A stretch of 35,776 nt of DNA from Oscillospiraceae bacterium (GCA_031261585.1 JAISJJ010000061.1:1-35776), one strand, 5' to 3'. Shown: positions 1-10,122, numbered from the stretch's first letter. Made by a program: numbers and translations. The notes: generated by a model from the letters alone, not told the origin.

Positions 1-1415
1 CCGCCGAGATCGAGGAGGAACTCGCTCGGATCATCGACAACCCCGAGACCGAGGTCGATGAGCAGTCCGCGGCGCGCATGAATGCGTGGCTCGCCAAATG
101 GCGCAACCGCAATCTGTCCGACTCGTACGAGCCGGGATCGACGTTCAAGACGATAACACTCGCCATCGCGCTCGAAGAGGGCGTGGTCAACGAAAATTCC
201 ACATTCTTCTGCGCGGGGACATCGACCGATATCCCCGGGCGCGTCGAGCCGCTGCATTGCAGTAACTCCACGGCGCACGGTCTGCAAACACTCGCACAGG
301 CAGTGCAAAATTCGTGCAACATCGCGTTCGCGCACATAGGACTGCTCATCGGAGCCGAGCGGTTCTATGACTACATCGAGGCGTTCGGCTTCAAGGGCAG
401 AACGGGTATCGACCTGTCGGGCGAGGCTACGGGCTTGTGGTGGGACGACGCGGTGTTCAAATCGGACAACAAATCACAGCTCGCGTCCGCGAGTTTCGGG
501 CAGACGTTCACCATCACGCCGATTCAACTCATAACCGCGATCTCGGCGACCGTCAACGGCGGCATACTGTACAAACCGCACGTCGTCAAGCAGATCACGG
601 GTACCGACGGTGCGGTGGTGGAGTCGAACGCGCCGACGGCGGTGCGTCAGGTGATATCCGCCGAGACGAGCGCGACCGTGCGTGAATTATTGGAGAGCGC
701 GGTGTCGAACGGCTCGGGCAAGAACGGACAGGTGGCGGGGTACCGTGTCGGCGGCAAGACGGGAACCTCCGTAAAGACGACGCTGCAAGCCGTGACGGGC
801 GAAAAAGAGTACATCGTGTCGTTCGTCGGCATCGCGCCGATAAACGACCCGCAGATCGTCATTCTGCTGCTGCTCGACACACCGTCGGCGTCGTCGGGCG
901 TCGGTATCTACGGCAGTCAGATGGCGGCACCCACCGTCCGCAACATTCTCGCGGAGGTGCTGCCCTACATGGGCATTGAGCCTGAGTACAGCGACGAGGA
1001 GACGCAGAACATCAACATCTCTGTGCCGAAGCTGGCGGAACTGACGCTCGCCGAAGCGCAGAAGAAATTGCGCGACCTGCGTCTCGATTACAAGGTGATC
1101 GGCGACGGCGACACGGTGACGGCGCAACTGCCCGCCGCGAACGCGCGCGTGTCGCCAAACACAAAGGTGCTGCTGTACACGGGCGCGCCGCCCGAGGATT
1201 CGACCGTCATTGTGCCGAATCTGGCGGGTCGGTCGTACGCGAGCGCGAAAGCGTTACTTGAAGAGCGCGGACTGTTCATACGCTCGACGGGTATCGCGCC
1301 GGGCATGATCCACGCGGTCGTTCAGGTGCAGTCGATGCCGTCGGGTGAGAGCGCGGCGTACGGTACGGTGATCGAGGTGCAGCTCGTCGACAGCAGCGTC
1401 GAGGGAATCTTTTGA
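1..1415 (+). CDS. Penicillin-binding protein transpeptidase (SpoVD/FtsI-type) with C-terminal PASTA domains; 5' end outside window
   Basis: Frame is open from the window edge (AEIEEELARIIDNPETEVDEQ... before the ORF-track Met). Motifs EPGSTFK (SxxK), SCN (SxN) and GGKTGTS (KTG); two PASTA-like repeats (VPKLAELTLAEAQKKL, VPNLAGRSYASAKALLEERGL). Located immediately before murE. Confidence 0.93.
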   Translation, partial: AEIEEELARIIDNPETEVDEQSAARMNAWLAKWRNRNLSDSYEPGSTFKTITLAIALEEGVVNENSTFFCAGTSTDIPGRVEPLHCSNSTAHGLQTLAQAVQNSCNIAFAHIGLLIGAERFYDYIEAFGFKGRTGIDLSGEATGLWWDDAVFKSDNKSQLASASFGQTFTITPIQLITAISATVNGGILYKPHVVKQITGTDGAVVESNAPTAVRQVISAETSATVRELLESAVSNGSGKNGQVAGYRVGGKTGTSVKTTLQAVTGEKEYIVSFVGIAPINDPQIVILLLLDTPSASSGVGIYGSQMAAPTVRNILAEVLPYMGIEPEYSDEETQNINISVPKLAELTLAEAQKKLRDLRLDYKVIGDGDTVTAQLPAANARVSPNTKVLLYTGAPPEDSTVIVPNLAGRSYASAKALLEERGLFIRSTGIAPGMIHAVVQVQSMPSGESAAYGTVIEVQLVDSSVEGIF

Positions 1416-1441
1416 CAATTGTCAATTACGGAGATAGGACG
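1412..1441 (+). repeat. Heptad element at the spoVD stop
   Basis: TTGACAA-TTGTCAA-TTACGGAGATAGGACG; contains the TGA stop. Confidence 0.6.
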
Positions 1442-1507
1442 GCGGGTGCGCAACGAGAGATATTGTAACATTGGGTCATGGGTGCATACTGAATTGAGGG
1501 CAACAAC

Positions 1508-2980
1508 GTGAAACTGAACGAAATTCTCAAAAATGTCGAAATAGCCGAACTGCACGCCGATCCCGAACTCGAGATCGGCGGCGTGGCGTACGATTCGCGC
1601 GCTGTGACGGCGGGCGGATTGTTCGTCGCCGTGCGCGGACACGAGACGGACGGACACGCATACATCGCCGCCGCCGTTGAGAGCGGTGCCGCGTGTGTGC
1701 TGTGCGAGGAGCCGCCGAGCGTCACGGTGCCGTATGTGCTGTGCGCGAATACGCGGCGCGCGATGGCTTACGTGTCCGCGAACTGGTTCGGGAACCCCGC
1801 CGAAAAGCTGAAAATTATCGGCGTTACAGGCACGAAGGGCAAGACCACGACGACCTCGCTCATCAAAAACGCGCTCGAATCGCTCACGGGCAAACCCGTC
1901 GGGCTTATCGGCACGATATGCGACATGATCGGACCGCGCGTGATAGAATCGAAGCGCACAACGCCGACGACGCCAGACTCATACGAGCTTCACGGGCTGT
2001 TCGCGCAGATGCTCGAAGCGGGGTGCGAGTACGCCGTCATGGAGGTGTCGAGCCACGCGCTCGTACTCGACCGCGTGGCGGGTATCGAGTTCGAGGTCGG
2101 CGTGTTCACGAATCTCGCGCACGAACACCTCGATTTTCACGAGACGATGGACGAGTACGCGCGCGCGAAGTCGATTCTGTTCGCGCACTCGCGCAAGTGC
2201 GTTTTCAACTGCGACAACTCATATTCGCGCGTCATGCAGGCGGCGGCTGAGGGCGATATTTTCACATACTCCATCGACAACGTGGAGTGCGACGTTGTGG
2301 CGAAGCGCGTGCGCCTGTCGCGTGACCGCGTGGAGTTCTCCGCGCTGACGTTGGAGACGCTGCAACCGATTGAGATTGCGGCACCGGGGAAATTCTCGGT
2401 GTACAACGCGCTCGCGGCGATTGCCGTGTGTCTCAAACTCGGGTTCGGTATCGGCGATATCGCGGACGCACTCGCGGACGCGCCCGCCGTAAAGGGTCGC
2501 GCCGAGGTCGTACCGATAGACGCGGATTTCACGGTTATCATCGACTACGCGCACACGCCCGACTCTCTCGAACAGATCATAACGACGCTGAAAGACGGTG
2601 CGCAGGGCAGAGTGGTGACGCTGTTCGGTTGCGGCGGCGACCGCGACGAGGGCAAACGCCCCATCATGGGCGATATCGCGGCTCGGTTGTCCGATTTTGT
2701 TATCGTGACGAGCGACAACCCGCGCACCGAGAAACCCGAGGCGATCATCGAGAAAATCACGGCGGGCATTTCGGGCGACAACTATGTCGTGATACCCGAC
2801 CGCCGCGCCGCTATCGAGTACGCGATTGAGAACGCGCAGACGGGCGACACAATTCTGCTCGCGGGCAAGGGACACGAGACGTATCAGGAGCGCGGCAAGG
2901 TCAAATTCCCGTTCGATGAGCGTGTCGTCGTCGCCGAGATCATGGCGGTGCGCGCACCGCGTGAGGATACGCGCGTATGA
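1508..2980 (+). CDS. murE: UDP-N-acetylmuramoyl-tripeptide synthetase MurE, meso-DAP type motif
   Basis: GVTGTKGKTTTTSLI ATP-binding motif; DNPRTEKP motif typical of DAP-adding MurE; Mur ligase architecture; dcw context. Confidence 0.96.
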   Translation: MKLNEILKNVEIAELHADPELEIGGVAYDSRAVTAGGLFVAVRGHETDGHAYIAAAVESGAACVLCEEPPSVTVPYVLCANTRRAMAYVSANWFGNPAEKLKIIGVTGTKGKTTTTSLIKNALESLTGKPVGLIGTICDMIGPRVIESKRTTPTTPDSYELHGLFAQMLEAGCEYAVMEVSSHALVLDRVAGIEFEVGVFTNLAHEHLDFHETMDEYARAKSILFAHSRKCVFNCDNSYSRVMQAAAEGDIFTYSIDNVECDVVAKRVRLSRDRVEFSALTLETLQPIEIAAPGKFSVYNALAAIAVCLKLGFGIGDIADALADAPAVKGRAEVVPIDADFTVIIDYAHTPDSLEQIITTLKDGAQGRVVTLFGCGGDRDEGKRPIMGDIAARLSDFVIVTSDNPRTEKPEAIIEKITAGISGDNYVVIPDRRAAIEYAIENAQTGDTILLAGKGHETYQERGKVKFPFDERVVVAEIMAVRAPREDTRV

Positions 2981-3999
2981 AGTCTATGCTGATCGCGTTT
3001 GGTATCGCGCTCGTCGTGTCGTTCGTCGCGGGGCTGATAATAATCCCGATATTGCGCAAATTCAAGGCGGGGCAGATGATCCGAGAGGACGGTCCGACGT
3101 GGCACGCGTCCAAATCGGGTACGCCGACGATGGGCGGGTTCATCTTCATCATCGGCATCGTCGCCGCGATTCTCATCGCGGGCGCGGGCAATATCGCGAA
3201 AGGCGACTATACACACCTGTACATTCTCGCGTTCGGTATCATCTTCGGCGCGATAGGTTTTGCGGACGATTTGGCGAAACTGCGTCACAAACAGAACGAG
3301 GGTCTGTCGGCGATGCAGAAGCTGTTGATGCAGATCGCGGCGTCTGTCGCGTTCGTGCTGCTCATGCGGTTCACGGGGCAGGTCACGATGAACCTGTATA
3401 TACCGTTCACGCATCTGTCCATTCCGCTGCCCGAACCCGTGTATCTCGTACTCGCGGCGTTCGCGATAGTCGCGGAGGTCAATGCCGTGAACCTCACGGA
3501 CGGTGTGGACGGTCTCGCGAGCGGCGTGACGGTACCCGTGGCGGTATTTTTCGCCGTGCTCGCGTACGCGTGGAACGCGAAGAGCGGCGGCGAGGTTTAC
3601 AGCGCGGCGGGCATTTTTGCGGCGGCTCTCACGGGCGGTCTTATCGGGTTTTTGATCTTCAACTTCCACCCCGCGAAGGTGTTTATGGGCGACACGGGCT
3701 CGCTGTTTCTCGGCGGTGCCGTGTGCGCTCTCGCGTTCGCGTTCGACATGCCGCTGATACTGCTCGTCGTCGGCTTCGTCTACCTGTGCGAGACGCTGTC
3801 CGACGTGATTCAGGTGCTCGTGTTCAAGATATCGCGCAAAATCACGGGGACGCCGAAGCGCGTGTTTAAGATGGCACCGCTGCACCATCATTTTGAGCTG
3901 TGCGGGTGGAGTGAGAAAAAGCTGTTCGCGGTGTTCACCACGGTGTCGATCATCGCCGCCGTCGCCGCGTACTTCGCGGTGCGTTCGAGGTGGCACTGA
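2977..3999 (+). CDS. mraY: Phospho-N-acetylmuramoyl-pentapeptide transferase MraY
   Basis: Polytopic protein with GDTGSLFLGG, NLTDGVDGLASG and APLHHHFELCGWSE motifs; overlaps the murE stop. Confidence 0.97.
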   Translation: MKSMLIAFGIALVVSFVAGLIIIPILRKFKAGQMIREDGPTWHASKSGTPTMGGFIFIIGIVAAILIAGAGNIAKGDYTHLYILAFGIIFGAIGFADDLAKLRHKQNEGLSAMQKLLMQIAASVAFVLLMRFTGQVTMNLYIPFTHLSIPLPEPVYLVLAAFAIVAEVNAVNLTDGVDGLASGVTVPVAVFFAVLAYAWNAKSGGEVYSAAGIFAAALTGGLIGFLIFNFHPAKVFMGDTGSLFLGGAVCALAFAFDMPLILLVVGFVYLCETLSDVIQVLVFKISRKITGTPKRVFKMAPLHHHFELCGWSEKKLFAVFTTVSIIAAVAAYFAVRSRWH

Positions 4000-5381
4000 T
4001 GAGCGCGCGCTCGACGTACAATCGCCGTAATCGCAGCGAATCCGAGGATTTGGCGTTCGACTCACCGCGCAATCGCGGCGGGGTGGACGTGCAATTCCTG
4101 ATTTTGACGATTGTCTTGCTCGTACTGGGGCTGATCGCGCTGTTCTCGGCGAGCTTCCCGAAAGAGTATTACAGAACTGCGTCACACAACCCGTTCGGTA
4201 TGATTATCAGGCAGTTGGGTTGGGTTGCGGCGGGGCTTGTGCTGATGTATCTCGCGTCGCGGCTGCACATCGGCAACGTCAAACCCGCGCCGCCCGACGT
4301 GCCGTTTTTGGGCAAGATTGAATACTTCAAGGTACGCGCGCGCGCAATGACAATTATGCGCCTGACGCTGTTGCTGCTTGTGCCGCTCGCGATTATCGGC
4401 GGATTGTACCTGTTCTTGGGCAAGGTTGTCCACGCTCCTGCCGCGGCGAAAGCCGTGCGCGCGTTCGGCAACTCGATAGGCGTACTCACCGTCAACGGCG
4501 CGACGCGGTGGCTGTTCTTCTTCCAGCCGTCCGAATTTGCGAAAGTCGGTTTGATACTCGGCATAGCGTCGATCATGTGCCGCTCGCACTTCAAGACGCG
4601 GCATATCATCGCCTACGCGGGTGCCACCGTAATCATGCTGCTCTGCCAACCACATCTGTCCGCGTCAATCATCGTCATCGCTATCACCATTGTGATGCTG
4701 TACACGGGCGGCGCGCTGCGAAACCCGATCATGTTCGTCGGAATCGGACTCGCCTTTGCCGCGTTGTTCATCATCATCGCGCTGACGAACGCAAAATTCA
4801 CGAAACTGTCAACCGAGTACTACGACAACCGCGACACGGGCATGTCGCACAGCGCGGCGATTGAGATATACCGCGACGGTGTCGGCATGTACCAGTTCGG
4901 GCGCGTCGTCTCGTGGCTACACCCCGATTTTGACACGCAGGGCGAGTCGTATCAGGCGAATCAGTCACTGCTCGCGGTCGGCTCGGGCGGACTGCTCGGA
5001 CAGGGACTGACGAAATCGCGCCAGAAGTACTTCTACCTCCCCGAGGCGCAGAACGACTACATATTCGCAATCTGGTGCGAGGAGATGGGCTTCGTCGGCA
5101 CGATACCCGTCATCGTGATATTCCTGCTGCTGATACTGCGCGGACTGTGGATAGCGATTCACGCACGCGACCGCTACACGTCGCTCGTCGTCGTCGGTAT
5201 CATGACGATGCTCGGCGTACAGGTGTTCTTCAACATCGGTGTCGTGACGAATTACCTGCCGTCGACGGGCATATCCCTGCCGTTTTTCAGTTACGGCGGC
5301 ACCGCGCTGATGGTTCAGCTCGGCGAGATGGGCATTGTGCTGTCAGCGTCGCGGGATATGCACCTTACCAAGAGAGGTTAG
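3999..5381 (+). CDS. ftsW: FtsW/RodA/SpoVE-family glycosyltransferase (SEDS); ATG at 3999 overlaps the mraY TGA (ORF track extends to 3990)
   Basis: NGATRWLFFFQPSEFAK, multiple TM segments, STGISLPFFSYGGTALMVQLGEMG; between mraY and murG. Confidence 0.92.
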   Translation: MSARSTYNRRNRSESEDLAFDSPRNRGGVDVQFLILTIVLLVLGLIALFSASFPKEYYRTASHNPFGMIIRQLGWVAAGLVLMYLASRLHIGNVKPAPPDVPFLGKIEYFKVRARAMTIMRLTLLLLVPLAIIGGLYLFLGKVVHAPAAAKAVRAFGNSIGVLTVNGATRWLFFFQPSEFAKVGLILGIASIMCRSHFKTRHIIAYAGATVIMLLCQPHLSASIIVIAITIVMLYTGGALRNPIMFVGIGLAFAALFIIIALTNAKFTKLSTEYYDNRDTGMSHSAAIEIYRDGVGMYQFGRVVSWLHPDFDTQGESYQANQSLLAVGSGGLLGQGLTKSRQKYFYLPEAQNDYIFAIWCEEMGFVGTIPVIVIFLLLILRGLWIAIHARDRYTSLVVVGIMTMLGVQVFFNIGVVTNYLPSTGISLPFFSYGGTALMVQLGEMGIVLSASRDMHLTKRG

Positions 5382-5415
5382 AGGTCAGATGTCAGAGGTT
5401 AGATTGGACGGAGGT
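5374..5415 (+). repeat. Heptad array (AGAGGTY)n at the ftsW stop, followed by AGATTGGACG
   Basis: AGAGGTT-AGAGGTC-AGATGTC-AGAGGTT-AGATTGGACGG. Confidence 0.7.
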
Positions 5416-5420
5416 TTGAT

Positions 5421-6536
5421 ATGCGCGTATTATTCGCCTGCGGGGGCAGTGCGGGTCACATAAACCCCGCTCTCGCGACGGCTGACGCACTCGCGGCGTT
5501 CGCACCGCGCCCCGTCGTCGCATTCATCGGCTCGGGTCGGCGCATGGAGCGCAAACTGATACCCGAAGCGGGGTACGAACTGCACGATGTGCCGTCGCGC
5601 GGGTTGGAGCGCGGCATAAAACTCCGCAATATCAAGCACAATTTCACGGCGACGCGTCTAATGCTGCGCGCCACGCGACGCGCGGGTGAGATAATCGACG
5701 CGTTCAAGCCCGACATCATCGTCGGCACGGGCGGCTACGTCTGCTACCCCGTGATCCGTGCCGCCGACAGGCGCGGCATACCGTGCGTAATCCACGAATC
5801 CAACGCCGCGCCCGGTCTGACGACGCGCCTTGTCTCAAAGCTCGTAAAACGCGTGTACACCGCGTTTCCCGACAGTGCAGCGTTGTACAGACACGCAAAG
5901 AGCGTCGTCGTCGCACCGACACCCGTGCGCGCCGCGTTCACGCGGGTGACGCGTGAGTCGGCGCGTCGCGAACTCGGTATCGGCGCGGACGAGAAGCTCG
6001 TCGTATCGTTCTTCGGCTCACTCGGAGCGGCGCGCATGAACGACGCGATACGCGGTGTGATAGAACGCAACGCGCGCGACCGTGACTTTCGGCATATCCA
6101 CGCCGTCGGCGGCGGCGACGAACGGTACCGCGAGTTCACATTCGGACTGCTGACCGCAGATAACCTCGACGTGCGCGCGTATATCGACGACATGCCGCGC
6201 GTCATGGCGGCGGCGGATCTAATCATCTGCCGCGCGGGAGCGTCCACACTCGCGGAACTCACGTGTCTCGGACGTGCGAGCGTACTGATCCCGTCGCCGT
6301 ACGTCACGGGCGACCACCAGACGGTGAACGCGCGCGCCATGGAGACCGCGGGTGCATCGGTCATGCTCCGCGAAGCCGACTGCAACGGCGAGACGCTGTA
6401 CGACACCGTGAAAACGCTGTTGAGCGGCGGCAAGATTGCGGAGATGGAGCAGGCGGCGCGAAAACTCGGCTCACGCGACGCGGCGGACAGATTCGCGCTC
6501 GAACTGTACGAACTGGCGTCGCCGAGCGGCAAGTAA
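5421..6536 (+). CDS. murG: UDP-N-acetylglucosamine transferase MurG
   Basis: GGSAGHINPALATADAL, HESNAAPG, ICRAGASTLAEL motifs; ggaggt RBS before ATG 5421. Confidence 0.97.
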   Translation: MRVLFACGGSAGHINPALATADALAAFAPRPVVAFIGSGRRMERKLIPEAGYELHDVPSRGLERGIKLRNIKHNFTATRLMLRATRRAGEIIDAFKPDIIVGTGGYVCYPVIRAADRRGIPCVIHESNAAPGLTTRLVSKLVKRVYTAFPDSAALYRHAKSVVVAPTPVRAAFTRVTRESARRELGIGADEKLVVSFFGSLGAARMNDAIRGVIERNARDRDFRHIHAVGGGDERYREFTFGLLTADNLDVRAYIDDMPRVMAAADLIICRAGASTLAELTCLGRASVLIPSPYVTGDHQTVNARAMETAGASVMLREADCNGETLYDTVKTLLSGGKIAEMEQAARKLGSRDAADRFALELYELASPSGK

Positions 6537-6597
6537 CCCCAAGCGTCCGCGCGTCATAATATACCCTTGTGAAATACTCTTTTACAGGGGGAACAGC

Positions 6598-7854
6598 GTG
6601 AGCGTATTGCGAATAACAGGCGGGCGCGCCCTGCGCGGCTCCGTGCGTGTACACGGGGCAAAAAACAGCGTACTTCCGATCTTCGCCGCATGTCTTGTAG
6701 CGCGCGGCGTAACCGTTATACATAATTGTCCGAACATCGCCGACGTGGACGCCGCGATGCAGATACTTATCCACCTCGGCTGCAAAGCCGAGCGCGACGG
6801 CGACACCGTGACCGTCGACACGTCCACGATGACGAATGCGGAGGTTCCGCACAGCCTGATGCAGGAGATGCGCTCATCCGTGATATTCCTCGGGTCAATC
6901 CTCGGGCGGTGCGGCGAGGCGTCGATCTCGACGCCGGGCGGGTGCGAACTGGGACCGCGACCGATAGATATGCACCTCGCGGCACTGCGTCAACTCGGCG
7001 CGGAGATCACAGACAACGGCGGCAGTCTCGTGTGCCGCGCGAATCGACTGCGCGGGGCGAAGATCACGTTGCGATCGCCGTCCGTCGGTGCGACGGAGAA
7101 CGCGATTCTCGCCGCGTGTTTCGCGGAGGGTACGACCGTCATCTCGAACGCGGCGCGAGAGCCTGAGATTTCAGATTTGCAGCGGTACTTGCGCGCGCTG
7201 GGGATAACGGTACTCGGCGCGGGTACGCCGACCATCGTCGTCGAGGGCAGACTTGTCCGCGTTGACACGGCGCACCGCGTGATCCCCGACCGCATCGTCG
7301 CGGTCACATATCTCTGTGCGGCGGCGGCGACGGGCGGCGAGATAACGCTCACCGACGTGAACCCCGCGCACTTCACGACGGTGACGGACGCGCTCACAAA
7401 CATGGGTTGCGCGATAACACGCACGGGCGACAGCGTGACGCTCAGCGCGTCGGGCAGGCTCTACGCGCTCGAACCCGTGATGACGGAACCGTACCCCGGG
7501 TTTCCCACGGACGCTCAGGCGGGGCTCATGGCGGCGTGTCTCCGCGCGCAGGGTACGACGTCGTTCATCGAGAACATCTTCGACAACCGTTACCGCCACG
7601 CGGACGAGATGCGCCGCTTCGGCGCGAACATCAAGCTCGAGGGGCGCGTCGCGCTCGTCACGGGCGTGAAATCGCTCAAAGCCGCACCCGTGAAATCGCC
7701 CGACCTGCGCGGTGGTGCCGCACTTGTGATCGCCGCGCTGTCGGCGGAGGGTACGAGCGAGGTGTCGGATATCCACCACATAGACCGCGGCTACGACGAC
7801 CTCGCGGGCGCGCTGACGCAGTTGGGTGCGGAGATCGTGAGAATTGACAGTTGA
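6598..7854 (+). CDS. murA: UDP-N-acetylglucosamine 1-carboxyvinyltransferase MurA; likely GTG start at 6598
   Basis: SVLRITGGRALRGSVRVHGAKNSVLPIFAA N-terminus; active-site Cys context STPGGCELGPRPIDMHLAAL; AGGGGGA RBS upstream of GTG 6598 (the track ORF starts upstream at 6436, inside murG). Confidence 0.94.
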   Translation: MSVLRITGGRALRGSVRVHGAKNSVLPIFAACLVARGVTVIHNCPNIADVDAAMQILIHLGCKAERDGDTVTVDTSTMTNAEVPHSLMQEMRSSVIFLGSILGRCGEASISTPGGCELGPRPIDMHLAALRQLGAEITDNGGSLVCRANRLRGAKITLRSPSVGATENAILAACFAEGTTVISNAAREPEISDLQRYLRALGITVLGAGTPTIVVEGRLVRVDTAHRVIPDRIVAVTYLCAAAATGGEITLTDVNPAHFTTVTDALTNMGCAITRTGDSVTLSASGRLYALEPVMTEPYPGFPTDAQAGLMAACLRAQGTTSFIENIFDNRYRHADEMRRFGANIKLEGRVALVTGVKSLKAAPVKSPDLRGGAALVIAALSAEGTSEVSDIHHIDRGYDDLAGALTQLGAEIVRIDS

Positions 7855-7878
7855 GAACAAAACAGCAGCGCACCCTCA

Positions 7879-7957
7879 CGTAGGGGTCGGTCTTGACCGA
7901 CCCGTTGCGCGTACCCGCATATCGCCGCAAACGGGCGGGGCAAGCCCCGCCCCTACG
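7879..7957. repeat. REPIN-like paired-hairpin element A
   Basis: CGTAGGGGTCGGTCTTGACCGACCC ... GGGCGGGGCAAGCCCCGCCCCTACG; CGTAGGGG/CCCCTACG termini. Confidence 0.8.
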
Positions 7958-8007
7958 AAACGCAGGTTAAGTCGACAACAAAAGTATTAACAAAGCAGGA
8001 CATCACG

Positions 8008-8766
8008 ATGGCAAACACAACCTCGCGGGCGAGACGCAAAAAACCACCGTCACGGCACGGCGGGATAATCCTGATTTTCGGGATTATTCTCGTCGCGCTG
8101 TGCGCGTCGCTGTTCATGCGCGTTGAGACGATTACCGTGTCGGGCAATTCGCAGTACTCGGACGAGCTTATCATCACGACATCGGGACTGACGGCGGGCG
8201 GCAACCTCGTATTCTCCAAGACGGGCGGAGCCGTGCGCAACCTCACGACCGCGCTGCCGTACGTCAAGTCCGTGAAGATACGGCGCGTATTCCCGAACGG
8301 GCTGGTCATCGCGGTGACGGAGCGCGCGCCGCTGCTGTCGTTCGCGATTGACGGCACGTACTGGGTCGCGGCGGACGATCTGGTGCTGCTCGAACGTTAT
8401 ACGGAGCCGCAGAACGGACTGATCGCAGTGCTCGGTGAGACGCCGATCAACCCCGAGATCGGACAGGCGTTCACGTTTGACGACGACAGGCACAAGTCGA
8501 AGCGCGACGCGCTGAACGCGGTACTCAACGCGATAACGCGCGCGGGGTTGCGAGACCGCGTGGACAGCGTTGATATCGGCAACCTCGGGCAGATCAAGTT
8601 CGTGTTGGACGGGCATCTCACGGTGAAACTCGGCGCGTCGACAGAAGCTGACAGGAAACTCGCGCTCGTCGTCGATACGCTGAAAAAAAACAACGACGGC
8701 GCGAATTGCGACGAATTTTCGGTGCTTGACGACCTCAGCGGCGTGCTTGTGAAGCCTAAAACGTGA
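8008..8766 (+). CDS. ftsQ: Cell division protein FtsQ/DivIB (POTRA domain)
   Basis: Basic N-terminus, one TM, VETITVSGNSQYSDELIITTSGLTAGGNLVF POTRA-like sequence; directly upstream of ftsZ. Confidence 0.85.
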   Translation: MANTTSRARRKKPPSRHGGIILIFGIILVALCASLFMRVETITVSGNSQYSDELIITTSGLTAGGNLVFSKTGGAVRNLTTALPYVKSVKIRRVFPNGLVIAVTERAPLLSFAIDGTYWVAADDLVLLERYTEPQNGLIAVLGETPINPEIGQAFTFDDDRHKSKRDALNAVLNAITRAGLRDRVDSVDIGNLGQIKFVLDGHLTVKLGASTEADRKLALVVDTLKKNNDGANCDEFSVLDDLSGVLVKPKT

Positions 8767-8804
8767 AAATTTTGAGAATTTTAGGGCTTTTCGGAAAATT
8801 TTCC

Positions 8805-8833
8805 TTGACCTCAGAGCAATTTCGGTATACAAT
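8805..8833 (+). promoter_or_regulatory. Candidate sigma-A promoter for ftsZ
   Basis: TTGACC (8805-8810), 17-nt spacer, TACAAT (8828-8833) in the ftsQ-ftsZ gap. Confidence 0.6.
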
Positions 8834-8907
8834 CAACAAAACACTATGTGTTTCATGAGTAATCCACGGTTCAACGTGAATAATATCTCTCTATGGAGGC
8901 TTTCAAT

Positions 8908-10122
8908 ATGGCGGCAAACGAAACGACAGGTCCCGACAACGTGGTAAACATCAAGGTCATTGGTGTCGGCGGCGCGGGAAACAACGCGATCAACAGCATG
9001 ATTGAAGAGGGTACGCAAGGCGTCGAGTTCATCGCTATCAATACGGACAAGCCCGCGCTCAGTCAGTCGCTCGCGGACGAAAAGGTGCAGATCGGGCTGC
9101 GGCTCACAGGCGGACGCGGCGCGGGTGCCGATCCGCTCGTCGGACGAGCCGCCGCCGAGGAGACGCGCAACGACATCGCAAAGGCACTCGAAAACGCGCA
9201 CATGGCGTTCATCACGGGCGGCATGGGCGGCGGAACGGGTACGGGTGCGGCACCCGTCGTCGCCGAGGTCGCGCAGGAGGCGAATGTTCTCACCGTCGGT
9301 GTCGTCACGAAACCGTTCGGGTTCGAGGGTTCGCGCCGTATGGCACAGGCGGAGAACGGCATTGAAGCGTTGTACGATAAGGTAGACGCGCTGTTTGTGA
9401 TCCCCAACGAGCGTCTGAAAGACGTGTCGGAGCAGAAGATCACGTTCAAGAACGCGTTCAAGATCGCGGACGACGTGCTGTTGAAGGCTGTCGTGTCGAT
9501 ATCCGACCTCGTGAAAAAGACGGATATGATCAACCTCGACTTCGCGGACATCACGACGATCATGAAAGAGTCGGGCTTCGCGCACATGGGCGTCGGTCGC
9601 GCTACGGGGCGCGACAAGGCACTCGTCGCGGCGCAACAGGCGATAGAGAGTCCGCTGATGGGTACGTCGATTCGCGGAGCGAAAGGCATCATCATTCACG
9701 TGTGCGGCTCGCTGGACTTGGAACTCGAAGATGTCGAGACGGCGGCGAACCTCGTCACAGAGGCGGCGCACCCCGACGCGAACATCATCTTCGGTGCGGG
9801 CTACGATGAGACGATGGAGGACGAGATCAAAGTCACCGTCATCGCCACGCGCTTTGACGAGGAGACGCAGCGGAACATGATCCACCCCCATGCGAACGCA
9901 GAGGTCAAACAGGGTGAACCGAGCCGTCTGAATCTCTTTTCCACCCCTCCGAAAGCGGAGTCAAAGATACCCGACTCGAAGATTCAGCCTACGAGCGAGC
10001 CGACGAGCGCGCAGACGGGCGCGCAAACGCCCGAACCGCAGCCCGCGGCTGAGCCGAGAAAGGTCACGCCGCCCGACGACGATCCGTTCGAGGAGATTTA
10101 CAAGATTTTCAACAACAAGTAA
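8908..10122 (+). CDS. ftsZ: Cell division protein FtsZ; ATG 8908 preferred over 8893 because the GGAGG RBS lies at 8896
   Basis: GVGGAGNNAINSMIEEG, ITGGMGGGTGTGAAPVVAEVA tubulin signature. Confidence 0.98.
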   Translation: MAANETTGPDNVVNIKVIGVGGAGNNAINSMIEEGTQGVEFIAINTDKPALSQSLADEKVQIGLRLTGGRGAGADPLVGRAAAEETRNDIAKALENAHMAFITGGMGGGTGTGAAPVVAEVAQEANVLTVGVVTKPFGFEGSRRMAQAENGIEALYDKVDALFVIPNERLKDVSEQKITFKNAFKIADDVLLKAVVSISDLVKKTDMINLDFADITTIMKESGFAHMGVGRATGRDKALVAAQQAIESPLMGTSIRGAKGIIIHVCGSLDLELEDVETAANLVTEAAHPDANIIFGAGYDETMEDEIKVTVIATRFDEETQRNMIHPHANAEVKQGEPSRLNLFSTPPKAESKIPDSKIQPTSEPTSAQTGAQTPEPQPAAEPRKVTPPDDDPFEEIYKIFNNK

